From Desulfobacteraceae bacterium (GTDB taxonomy: Bacteria > Desulfobacterota > Desulfobacteria > Desulfobacterales > JAUWMJ01): 12,524 nucleotides of DNA. The stretch is taken from assembly GCA_030612225.1 (NCBI GenBank), contig JAUWOH010000055.1:1-12524 (forward strand). Direction: 5' to 3'. The notes beneath the pieces are model-generated. The model searched no databases. It had not been told where the DNA came from and worked only from the letters and a program-made list of their open reading frames with translations. The position numbers were made by a program, and so were the translations under genes. This document shows positions 6,839 through 12,524 of the stretch, piece by piece. Every line of letters starts with the position of its first letter. Positions within the stretch are counted from its first letter, which is position 1.

Positions 6839-6849
6839 AAGCTTGTCAA
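6821..6849 (-). promoter_or_regulatory. Candidate sigma70-type promoter of the rpmF-fab operon
   Basis: On the minus strand there is an exact TTGACA (6849-6844), a 17-bp spacer, then TACTAA (6826-6821), a weak -10 element. Transcription would start near 6814 and leave a leader of about 65 nt before rpmF. Confidence 0.4.
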
Positions 6850-6891
6850 GAATTTTCCTTTATTTTTATATTGCTGTCTTGTGTTCTATTT

Positions 6892-6944
6892 GGTTATATG
6901 CTACCTATAATCAATTTTAACAAACAAGCAAAAAGCATATAACC
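6892..6944. repeat. Perfect 11-bp inverted repeat in the divergent region
   Basis: GGTTATATGCT (6892-6902) faces AGCATATAACC (6934-6944) with 31 nt between. There is no T-run on either side, so it is not an intrinsic terminator. It could be a pair of protein sites in the shared promoter region. Confidence 0.6.
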
Positions 6945-7175
6945 GACTTATATTAAACGAAAAATTTGTTTCATATTCCTCTATATTTTTTTTGCTTTTT
7001 TCAACCTCGATAGAGCAGTATTACATTAATTTTACAAAAAAGAATTTATCAGCAGTTTTTCAATTTTCATAGATTGACTTAAGGTAGTTATAATTAAGTA
7101 ATAAATAAGTCATTTTAGCCCGGCAGGATTTAATGCAAAACGCAATCACACTATTCCTAAAAAGGATGAAATAAA

Positions 7176-8588
7176 ATGGAAAAAATTATAACTCGTTTTC
7201 CTCCCAGCCCAACCGGCTATCTGCATATTGGCGGGGCAAGGACAGCTCTTTTTAACTGGCTGTACGCGCGCCATATGAAAGGCAAGTTTATCCTGAGAAT
7301 CGAAGATACGGATACAGTACGCTCCACCCGGGAATCTGTAGATGCTATCTTTGAAGCTCTTGAGTGGCTCGAAATAGACTGGGATGAAGGCCCCTTTTTT
7401 CAGTCACGACGGTTTGATATTTACACTGAATACATCCAAAAGCTCCTTGATTCAGGATTTGCTTACTACTGCACATGCTCACCTGAGAAACTTGAAGAAA
7501 TGAGAAAAAAAGCTATGGAGGTTGGCGGTAAGCCAAAGTATGACGGGACGTGCCGTGAAAAAGGTCTCGGCAGGACAGATAATGCCGTTATCCGGTTTAA
7601 AGCCCCCGTTTCTGGAACCACCGTGCTTGAAGATGTAATTAAAGGCAATATAGTTTTCCAAAATGAAGAACTTGATGATTTCATAATTGCCAGAAGTGAC
7701 GGTAGCCCTACATATAATTTTGTTGTTGTTGTTGATGATATTACAATGGGAATAAATACTGTGCTCCGCGGCGACGATCACGTTATGAATACACCCAAAC
7801 AAATTCTTCTTTATAAAGCTTTAAATAGCCCGTTGCCCACTTTTGGCCACCTTCCCATGGTATTGGGTAGCGATCGTACACGCCTTAGCAAACGTCATGG
7901 CGCCATGTCTGTTACAGCATACAGGGACATGGGGTATCTGCCGGACGCTTTTATCAACTATCTGGTCCGGCTGGGCTGGTCCTATGGAGACCAGGAATTT
8001 TTTTCAAGGGATGAACTCGTAGAAAAATTTTCCCTTGAAAACATCGGTCGGAGCGCTGGAATTTTTAATCCGGAAAAACTCCTTGCACTCAATGCCGATC
8101 ACATAAAAGAAACCCCTCCGGATGAGCTTATTAAGTATCTCTCACCCTTTTTAAAAGAAAAAGGCTACAGTTTCCAGGAAGGGCCTTTTATTGAAAGCGT
8201 AATTAGAACCCTTAATGCCAGGAGTAAAACTCTAAAAGATATGGCTGATGACGCCGGGTTCTACTTTACCGATACCGTCTCATATGATGAAAAAGCTGCT
8301 AAAAAATTATTCAAACCTTCTTCGTTTGAACCTCTCCGCCTGTTGTTGGATCAACTTGAAGCGCTGGATGAGTTTAAAGAGGCTGATCTTGAAAATGCAT
8401 TTAAAGCGGTTATGGAGAAAACAGGGCTTAAGCTTGGCAAAATCGCCCAGCCTGTACGTCTTGCACTGACCGGGAAAACGGCCAGCCCAGGTATATTTGA
8501 AATTATTGAAATTATAGGCAAAGACAGGGTATTATCCAGAATAAAGGATGCAATTGGCATAATTAAGGACAAGGAAGCTTGCTCCTGA
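7176..8588 (+). CDS. gltX: Glutamyl-tRNA synthetase
   Basis: Charges tRNA-Glu with glutamate. In lineages without a glutaminyl-tRNA synthetase it may also charge tRNA-Gln for amidation, which cannot be decided here. It is a class I synthetase of 470 residues, standard length. The HIGH-type signature is H17-IGG in PSPTGYLHIGGARTA, and the KMSKS-type loop is RLSKR (236-240) in GSDRTRLSKRHG. RIEDTD (41-46) is the glutamate-site segment. A zinc-like cluster has C99, C101 and C126, but E128 stands where E. coli has histidine, so metal binding there is uncertain. The C-terminal anticodon-binding helical region (about 320-470) is complete. AAGGA lies 9 nt before the ATG. It is followed after 12 nt by the potassium channel gene. 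Confidence 0.97.
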   Translation: MEKIITRFPPSPTGYLHIGGARTALFNWLYARHMKGKFILRIEDTDTVRSTRESVDAIFEALEWLEIDWDEGPFFQSRRFDIYTEYIQKLLDSGFAYYCTCSPEKLEEMRKKAMEVGGKPKYDGTCREKGLGRTDNAVIRFKAPVSGTTVLEDVIKGNIVFQNEELDDFIIARSDGSPTYNFVVVVDDITMGINTVLRGDDHVMNTPKQILLYKALNSPLPTFGHLPMVLGSDRTRLSKRHGAMSVTAYRDMGYLPDAFINYLVRLGWSYGDQEFFSRDELVEKFSLENIGRSAGIFNPEKLLALNADHIKETPPDELIKYLSPFLKEKGYSFQEGPFIESVIRTLNARSKTLKDMADDAGFYFTDTVSYDEKAAKKLFKPSSFEPLRLLLDQLEALDEFKEADLENAFKAVMEKTGLKLGKIAQPVRLALTGKTASPGIFEIIEIIGKDRVLSRIKDAIGIIKDKEACS

Positions 8589-8600
8589 TAAAGTTATAAT

Positions 8601-9599
8601 ATGGAAAATACAAAACATCTAATAACCGGGATCATAATGGCGCTGTGTATCGTCATTTTCGGGACAACAGGATATATAGTCGTAGAGGGCTGGGGGTTTC
8701 TTGATGCGCTGTATATGACTATTATCACTATTTCCACTGTTGGGTATAGTGAAGTACACCTCGTCAGCAAAGCAGGACGATTGTTTACCATATTGCTTGT
8801 TTTTTTCGGGGTCGGTTTTACATTGTATATTGCCGCTGCCGTTGTGCAGTTCATGGTTGAAGGAAGAATCAGAATCATATTGGGGAGAAGAAGATTGGAA
8901 AAGAAAATTGACCGGATGAAAGACCATTATATAGTATGCGGATATGGGCGTATAGGCAGGGTATTATGCAGGGATCTGAAAAGAAAGCCCCTTGACCTGG
9001 TGGTTGTCGAGAAAAACCCTGAACTGATTCCCGTGATGGATGCCGATGGCGTTCTTTATATTGGCGGGGATGCTTCCGATGAGGAAAACTTGATAAAAGC
9101 AGGCATCAAACGTGCGAAAGGCTTGATTGCACTGCTTGCTTCTGATGCGGACAATGTTTTTCTTGTACTTACAGCCAGACAACTGGACCCTGATCTTTTG
9201 ATAGTAGCCAGGGCAAGCCAGGAAAAAGCTAAGTCAAAATTGTTAGCTGCGGGAGCCAATACAGTTGAATCACCCTATGAGATGGGTGCCGTAAGTATGG
9301 CACACCGTATTATTCGTCCCACAGTTACAAGTTTTTTAGATCTTGCATTTGCCCATAAACGAAAAGACATCCAGATGGAGGAAATACCGGTCAGTGCTTC
9401 ATCCAGCCTTGTTAACATTATATTAAAGGATACTGGAATCAGGCAAAAATATAACCTGATAATAATTGCAATTAAAAAGCCCGATGGCAATATGCTATTT
9501 AATCCTTCTTTTGAAGCCATAATTGAGGTGGATGATACAGTTATTGCAGTAGGAGAAGAGACAAATCTCCATAAGCTGGAGAACATCTTGAATCCATAG
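8601..9599 (+). CDS. Two-TM potassium channel with RCK (TrkA-N/TrkA-C) domains
   Basis: A predicted inner-membrane K+ channel of the MthK/Kch type, 332 residues. TM1 is about residues 7-28. The pore helix and selectivity filter TVGYSE (46-51) are a variant of TVGYGD with Ser for Gly, and TM2 is about 61-84. A basic linker GRRRLEKK leads to a cytoplasmic Rossmann domain with GYGRIG (114-119) and acidic E137 ending the second strand, which suggests NAD(H) or another nucleotide ligand. GDASDEENL (156-164) is typical of TrkA-N. A TrkA-C domain covers about 255-331. It starts 12 nt after gltX but has no clear ribosome site, so coupling to gltX is likely. An internal ATG at 8637 (residue 13) after GGGAT would shorten TM1 and is less likely. 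The gating ligand is unknown. Confidence 0.93.
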   Translation: MENTKHLITGIIMALCIVIFGTTGYIVVEGWGFLDALYMTIITISTVGYSEVHLVSKAGRLFTILLVFFGVGFTLYIAAAVVQFMVEGRIRIILGRRRLEKKIDRMKDHYIVCGYGRIGRVLCRDLKRKPLDLVVVEKNPELIPVMDADGVLYIGGDASDEENLIKAGIKRAKGLIALLASDADNVFLVLTARQLDPDLLIVARASQEKAKSKLLAAGANTVESPYEMGAVSMAHRIIRPTVTSFLDLAFAHKRKDIQMEEIPVSASSSLVNIILKDTGIRQKYNLIIIAIKKPDGNMLFNPSFEAIIEVDDTVIAVGEETNLHKLENILNP

Positions 9600-9611
9600 A
9601 AAGAATCTTAA

Positions 9612-9736
9612 CTCAAGTTTCGCACCCCTATTTTTCAAAAAATGATGCCCTAATGACGCGTAATATATAAAATCAGATGTGAATTAACTATTTACGAATT
9701 AAAGCTTAACTGTAGATAAAGGGTGCAAAACTTAAG
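9612..9736. repeat. Imperfect inverted repeat in the convergent gap
   Basis: CTCAAGTTTCGCACCCCT (9612-9629) faces AGGGTGCAAAACTTAAG (9720-9736). The arms agree at about 15 of 18 positions and enclose about 90 nt of AT-rich sequence with no open frame. The size and form are those of a small non-coding mobile element or its remnant. I found no clear target duplication. Confidence 0.55.
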
Positions 9737-9744
9737 AATTTAAG
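9731..9744. terminator. Weak palindrome CTTAAGAATTTAAG
   Basis: A 5-bp CTTAA/TTAAG stem with a 4-nt loop lies between the convergent channel and cyclo-ligase genes. It is short and AT-only, so termination here is only a possibility. It partly overlaps the right arm of the larger inverted repeat. Confidence 0.2.
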
Positions 9745-9753
9745 TATAGACCT

Positions 9754-9779
9754 CGTTGAGCAGCTGAGTAGTTGATCTG
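9754..9779 (+). repeat. Octamer repeat, copy C (single array)
   Basis: After TCG come TTGAGCAG (9756-9763), CTGAGTAG (9764-9771) and the decayed unit TTGATCTG (9772-9779), in the same 8-bp register and with the same TCGTTGAG outer edge as copies A and B. No facing array is present nearby, so this looks like half an element. Confidence 0.65.
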
Positions 9780-9784
9780 TCGTT

Positions 9785-10372
9785 TTATATTTTATAAATT
9801 ATTCTTTTTTCCGTAATAATAATATCAACATGCCTGTCATGGGATTCCACCGGCACCTGCTGAATTATCTGGCTTTCAAATGAAAGAGCAACCTTTCTTG
9901 TGGTAATCGGAAGTTTTGGAATAAGCCTGTCATAATATCCGTCACCCGACCCTATCCTTCCGCCTTTCTCATCAAAAGCAATTCCTGGGACTATTGCAAT
10001 GTCAATAGATTCAATTGGCACTGTTTTACAGTGATCGGCATCGGGCTCTAAAATACCTTCGGCACCTGGCCTTAAATCCTTATCAATATTGTCAATTTTC
10101 ATTAACTTCATTTCGTATTGGCTTGCGTTTGGGACAGGAAGAACAACGATTTTATATAAGTCAAAGCATCTTTTTATTATATCCAGAGAATTTACTTCAC
10201 AGCTGTTATTGATATAAAGCAGGGTGATTTTTGATTCCAGAAAGTTAGCAAACTCAAAAAGACGGTTTTCTATTTCTTTAGTGTTTTCTTTTATTTCACT
10301 ATCGGATAAAGCATTCTGTATTGCTGCAATGTCACTGCGAATTTCTGATTTGGTTTTCAGTGTTTCTTCCAT
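9785..10372 (-). CDS. ygfA: 5-formyltetrahydrofolate cyclo-ligase
   Basis: ATP-dependent conversion of 5-formyl-THF to 5,10-methenyl-THF, which removes the folate by-product formed by serine hydroxymethyltransferase. This links it functionally to glyA in the same window. It is 195 residues, the usual size. The decisive motif is VPGIAFDEKGGRIGSGDGYYDR (128-149), the nucleotide and folate-binding signature, preceded by LRPGAEGILEP (100-110). The N-terminal helix with KSEIRSD matches the family basic helix. The ATG at 10372 has AAGGAG 8 nt upstream and a good promoter 35-65 nt upstream. It is transcribed alone, convergent with the potassium channel and divergent from serS. The family name is secure. 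The symbol follows E. coli (also called fau). Confidence 0.93.
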   Translation of the reverse strand: MEETLKTKSEIRSDIAAIQNALSDSEIKENTKEIENRLFEFANFLESKITLLYINNSCEVNSLDIIKRCFDLYKIVVLPVPNASQYEMKLMKIDNIDKDLRPGAEGILEPDADHCKTVPIESIDIAIVPGIAFDEKGGRIGSGDGYYDRLIPKLPITTRKVALSFESQIIQQVPVESHDRHVDIIITEKRIIYKI

Positions 10373-10405
10373 ATATTATCTCCTTAACAAATATTATAAC
10401 ATTCT

Positions 10406-10435
10406 TTTATATACAAATCTGATAACAAATGTCAA
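10406..10435 (-). promoter_or_regulatory. Sigma70-type promoter of the cyclo-ligase gene
   Basis: The minus strand has an exact TTGACA (10435-10430) and, 16-18 nt on, TATATA/TATAAA (10413-10406). The start would fall near 10400, giving a leader of about 28 nt that contains the ribosome site. Confidence 0.65.
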
Positions 10436-10479
10436 CTTGCAATAATCATTGACTAATCAGCCTTGCAGTGATATTTTTT

Positions 10480-10588
10480 TGTAAGCGTTCACAGGCACCG
10501 CATCTGCACGCGATCAGGGCAACCAGCATAGCAGACTATAGCTGGTCGCCCTGATCACTTACATCTGCAGCACCTGTGAACGCATACA
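10480..10588. repeat. 109-bp nested palindrome
   Basis: The two 43-nt arms (10485-10527 and 10541-10583) are co-linear. The outer 11 bp (GCGTTCACAGG) is perfect, the inner 16 bp (GATCAGGGCAACCAGC) has one mismatch, and between them is a 16-nt part with only half the positions matching. TGTA/TACA extends the outer stem past one mismatch, and ATAG/CTAT closes the apical loop. CATCTGCA occurs as a direct copy in both middle parts (10501-10508 and 10562-10569). It is more GC-rich than its surroundings, which suggests an inserted repeat element or a structured RNA. Confidence 0.85.
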
Positions 10589-10596
10589 GGACGAAG

Positions 10597-10647
10597 ATTG
10601 TACGACCTTTTTGTTCCGAATTGGCGTGAACATGTACAATTTTTTTT
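10597..10647 (+). terminator. Terminator-like nested hairpin upstream of serS
   Basis: ATTGTAC (10597-10603) pairs with GTACAAT (10634-10640). Inside, TGTTC (10612-10616) pairs with GAACA (10628-10632). Eight T residues follow (10640-10647). In plus orientation this resembles an intrinsic terminator 125 nt before serS. The stem is AT-rich and interrupted, so efficiency may be low. Confidence 0.45.
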
Positions 10648-10771
10648 AGTTTTTATAATTTTAAGTGCATGAACTGTTGGCTTATTAACGACAATTGTTG
10701 TAAGCAGTTTATTTTTCTGCCATAAAGATACAAAGCTATAAAATAAATCATTTTAAAATATAGGGATTGTT

Positions 10772-12049
10772 ATGCTCGAAATCAAGTTCATGAGACAAAA
10801 TTTTTCAGATGTTCAAAAAGCACTTTCAGCACGAGGTGAAACTGCTGAAATCGATATTTTTAAAGATTACGATGCCCGCCGCAGAGAAATCCTTCTTGAA
10901 ATTGAAAATCTCAGACATAACCGCAATGTTGTCACTGACCGGATTGCGGTTATGAAAAAAGCAGGGGAAGATGCCGAAAGCCTTGTAATCGAGATGCGCG
11001 AAGTTTCAAAAAGGATCAAGGAGCTGGATATATCTTTGTCGGAATATGAGGAAAAATTAAACACAATTCTTCTTGGATTGCCTAATATACCCCATTCATC
11101 GGTTCCTGTTGGAAAGAACAGCCTGGAAAATCCGGTTGTAAAAAAGATTGGCAAGTTGCCTGAATTTGGATTCGAGCCACAGGCTCATTGGGATCTGGGC
11201 CAAAAACTCGGAATACTCGATTTTGACAGGGCGGCTAAAATTGCCGGCGCGCGCTTCCCTCTCTATTTTGGTGCAGGCGCTAGACTGGAAAGGGCCTTAA
11301 TTAATTTTATGCTTGATGTCCACACCACGGAACATGCTTATAAAGAAGTCCTCCCCCCTTTTATCGTGAATCGAAAATCCATGACCCATACCGGCCAATT
11401 GCCTAAGTTTGAAGAAGATCTTTTTAAGCTGGAAGGCTGGGATTATTTCCTGATACCAACAGCGGAAGTTCCTGTAACCAACATTCACGCAAATGAGATT
11501 TTCGATGAAAATATGCTTCCTGTCTTATATACTGCTTATACTCCTTGTTTCCGCTCAGAGGCCGGATCTTATGGCAAGGATACCAGGGGCTTGATTCGTC
11601 AGCACCAGTTTAACAAAGTGGAACTGGTCAAGTTTTCACATCCGGAAACATCTTATGATGAACTTGAAAAGCTTTTAAGCGATGCTGAGTCAATTTTAAA
11701 ACGCCTGGAATTGCCCTATCAGGTTATCAGCCTTTGTACAGGAGATCTGGGTTTTTCTGCAGCCAAGACATATGATATTGAAGTATGGATGCCTGCACAG
11801 GGTGTTTACAGAGAAATCTCATCATGCAGCAACTTTGAAAGTTTCCAGGCAAGACGTGCAAATATCCGTTTTAAAACAAAAGGGAAAAAAGGAACACAGC
11901 TTGTCCACACATTAAATGGATCAGGTCTTGCTGTTGGCCGCACGGTTGCAGCAATACTTGAAAATTTTCAGGAACCTGACGGTTCCGTGATTCTGCCAAA
12001 AGCCCTCAGGCCATATATGGGAAATATGGAAAGAATAATATCAATTTAA
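10772..12049 (+). CDS. serS: Seryl-tRNA synthetase
   Basis: Charges tRNA-Ser with serine (and tRNA-Sec where selenocysteine is used). It is a class II synthetase of 425 residues, the normal bacterial size. The N-terminal antiparallel coiled coil that grips the tRNA long arm spans about 30-100 and is rich in charged heptads. TAE (230-232) forms part of the serine site. Motif 2 is CFRSEAGSYGKDTRGLIRQHQF (259-280) with R261, and motif 3 is LNGSGLAVGRTVAAILEN (381-398) with R390. The ATG at 10772 gives the typical MLEIKFMRQN start and has AGGGA about 5-6 nt upstream. It is followed after 92 nt by threonine synthase in the same direction, with a strong hairpin repeat between them. No T-box signals were seen in the leader. 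Confidence 0.97.
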   Translation: MLEIKFMRQNFSDVQKALSARGETAEIDIFKDYDARRREILLEIENLRHNRNVVTDRIAVMKKAGEDAESLVIEMREVSKRIKELDISLSEYEEKLNTILLGLPNIPHSSVPVGKNSLENPVVKKIGKLPEFGFEPQAHWDLGQKLGILDFDRAAKIAGARFPLYFGAGARLERALINFMLDVHTTEHAYKEVLPPFIVNRKSMTHTGQLPKFEEDLFKLEGWDYFLIPTAEVPVTNIHANEIFDENMLPVLYTAYTPCFRSEAGSYGKDTRGLIRQHQFNKVELVKFSHPETSYDELEKLLSDAESILKRLELPYQVISLCTGDLGFSAAKTYDIEVWMPAQGVYREISSCSNFESFQARRANIRFKTKGKKGTQLVHTLNGSGLAVGRTVAAILENFQEPDGSVILPKALRPYMGNMERIISI

Positions 12050-12057
12050 ATAATATT

Positions 12058-12130
12058 TGCCACAAAGGCACCAAGACACTAAGAAAATATTTTATCATGA
12101 TTTAATTCGTGCCTTTGTGTCTTTGTGGCA
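12058..12130. repeat. Head-to-head CACNAAGR octamer repeat
   Basis: The left arm reads TGC, then CACAAAGG, CACCAAGA, CACTAAGA (12061-12084). The right arm on the minus strand reads TGC, then CACAAAGA, CACAAAGG, CACGAATT (12127-12104). Paired, the outer 22 positions match except for three. The loop is AT-rich. It lies 8 nt after the serS stop and ends 11 nt before the thrC ATG, so it could act as a transcript-end or processing hairpin. It has no T-run. Confidence 0.85.
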
Positions 12131-12141
12131 GAAAGAAAACC

Positions 12142-12524
12142 ATGAAACCTGCTGATTTTCCAAAAGAGATTATACCTTATATCATTCCCGAAGCTAAAGG
12201 CGAGATGATTTATCGCTGTTTGGGCTGCGACAGGGACTTTGGCATAAAGAAGCTATTATACACATGCCGTGACTGTGGTCAGGTGCTTTTGATTTATGAT
12301 AAAAACTTCAAACGGCTAAAAAGAATCAATGGGAAAACCTGGCAAAAAATTTTCGATTACCGAAAGATGCTAACTATCCCTTCATTAAAGGGCATATATC
12401 GTTATCACGAATTTATCGGTCCTGTGATACCTCTTGATGACGTGCTCTATCTTGGAGAAGGTCACACACCTGTTATTAAAGCAAATACGTTTTTACAGGA
12501 AAAAACCGGGCTTGAGTTTTATTT
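12142..12524 (+). CDS. thrC: Threonine synthase, N-terminal part (cut by window end)
   Basis: A PLP enzyme that turns O-phosphohomoserine into threonine. 127 complete codons are visible. The protein starts MKPADFPKEIIPYIIPEAKG and has a zinc-ribbon pair C26-x2-C29 and C42-x2-C45, as found at the N-terminus of one threonine synthase subgroup. It then has YLGEGHTPVIKA (103-114), the conserved segment of this fold-type II family that precedes the substrate-binding domain. The PLP lysine would lie beyond the edge. The ribosome site is weak (GAAAGAAAACC before the ATG) and begins right at the end of the repeat. Related PLP enzymes such as cysteate synthase share this layout, so the exact substrate is likely but not certain. 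Confidence 0.85.
   Translation, partial: MKPADFPKEIIPYIIPEAKGEMIYRCLGCDRDFGIKKLLYTCRDCGQVLLIYDKNFKRLKRINGKTWQKIFDYRKMLTIPSLKGIYRYHEFIGPVIPLDDVLYLGEGHTPVIKANTFLQEKTGLEFY

Larger units (their letters stand above)
6749..7175. other. Divergent AT-rich promoter region between rpmF and gltX
   Basis: This 427-nt region has no coding potential I can support. It holds the likely rpmF promoter with two 12-bp direct repeats (6806-6849), a perfect 11-bp inverted repeat (6892-6944), and an untranslated region before gltX with a possible weak promoter: TTGACT at 7074-7079 and TAATAA at 7099-7104, with a spacer of 19, too long to trust. Confidence 0.6.
10373..10771. other. Divergent gap between the cyclo-ligase and serS
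   Basis: This 399-nt stretch has no gene I can support. It contains the cyclo-ligase promoter (10406-10435), a 109-bp palindrome (10480-10588), a terminator-like hairpin (10597-10647), a TATAAT at 10654-10659 without a good -35 partner, and a small GCAG/CTGC hairpin around 10704-10722. The serS ribosome site (TAGGGA) is at 10761-10766. Confidence 0.6.

Noticed and set aside
7120..7145. Sigma54 promoter before gltX (GGCAGGATTTAATGCA)
   Set aside because: GG and GC are separated by 11 nt rather than the required 10, and the flanking bases do not fit.
10703..10722. Small GCAG/CTGC hairpin in front of serS as a riboswitch or T-box
   Set aside because: It has a stem of only four base pairs, no conserved T-box or known riboswitch core sequence is visible, and it lies in AT-rich DNA where such hairpins are common.
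10373..10771. 6S RNA (ssrS) next to the ygfA-type cyclo-ligase
   Set aside because: 6S RNA is often linked to this gene, and the palindrome is rod-like with a bubble. At about 109 nt it is too short, it lies on the divergent side beyond the gene's own promoter, and the bubble does not resemble the 6S open-complex mimic.

Overview
The window reads as chromosomal DNA of a Gram-negative bacterium, most likely a deltaproteobacterial (Desulfobacterota) lineage of the Desulfobacterales type. This placement is inferred from the gene order rpmF-...-fabG-acpP-fabF-rpiB-glyA (known from memory for relatives such as Geobacter), from the moderately AT-rich composition with AT-rich spacers, and from many short inverted repeats in the intergenic gaps. 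I could not run a database search, so no species is claimed.

Left half, minus strand (positions 6748 down to 32): rpmF (ribosomal protein L32, too small for a default ORF list), a 563-residue acyl-CoA dehydrogenase, fabG, acpP, fabF, rpiB and glyA. The first four are packed with gaps of 2, 2 and 16 nt and look like one transcript. acpP and fabF are separated by 281 nt of repeats. fabF and rpiB are separated by about 550 nt holding a large inverted repeat and a good intrinsic terminator. A strong Shine-Dalgarno at the very left edge shows that another minus-strand gene follows glyA. The plsX, fabH and fabD genes that usually lie between rpmF and fabG are absent, and the acyl-CoA dehydrogenase occupies their place.

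A 427-nt AT-rich divergent promoter region (6749-7175) separates this cluster from plus-strand gltX (glutamyl-tRNA synthetase) and a 2-TM potassium channel with RCK domains, 12 nt apart. A convergent gap with repeats (9600-9784) leads to a minus-strand 5-formyltetrahydrofolate cyclo-ligase with a clear sigma70-type promoter. A 399-nt divergent gap (10373-10771) carries a 109-bp palindrome and a terminator-like hairpin in front of plus-strand serS. serS is followed by another inverted repeat and the 5' part of a threonine synthase gene cut by the window end.

The genes are housekeeping: fatty-acid synthesis, pentose phosphate, one-carbon metabolism (glyA and the cyclo-ligase), tRNA charging, threonine synthesis and K+ transport. 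I see no defence system, CRISPR array, integrase, transposase or prophage gene. The unusual content is in the spacers. At least three intergenic regions carry runs of an 8-bp unit (consensus TTRAGTRG), mostly as head-to-head arrays that can fold into hairpins, and a fourth carries an unrelated 8-bp unit (CACNAAGR) with the same architecture. These repeat-built hairpins, and the acyl-CoA dehydrogenase inside the fab operon, are the observations most worth following.
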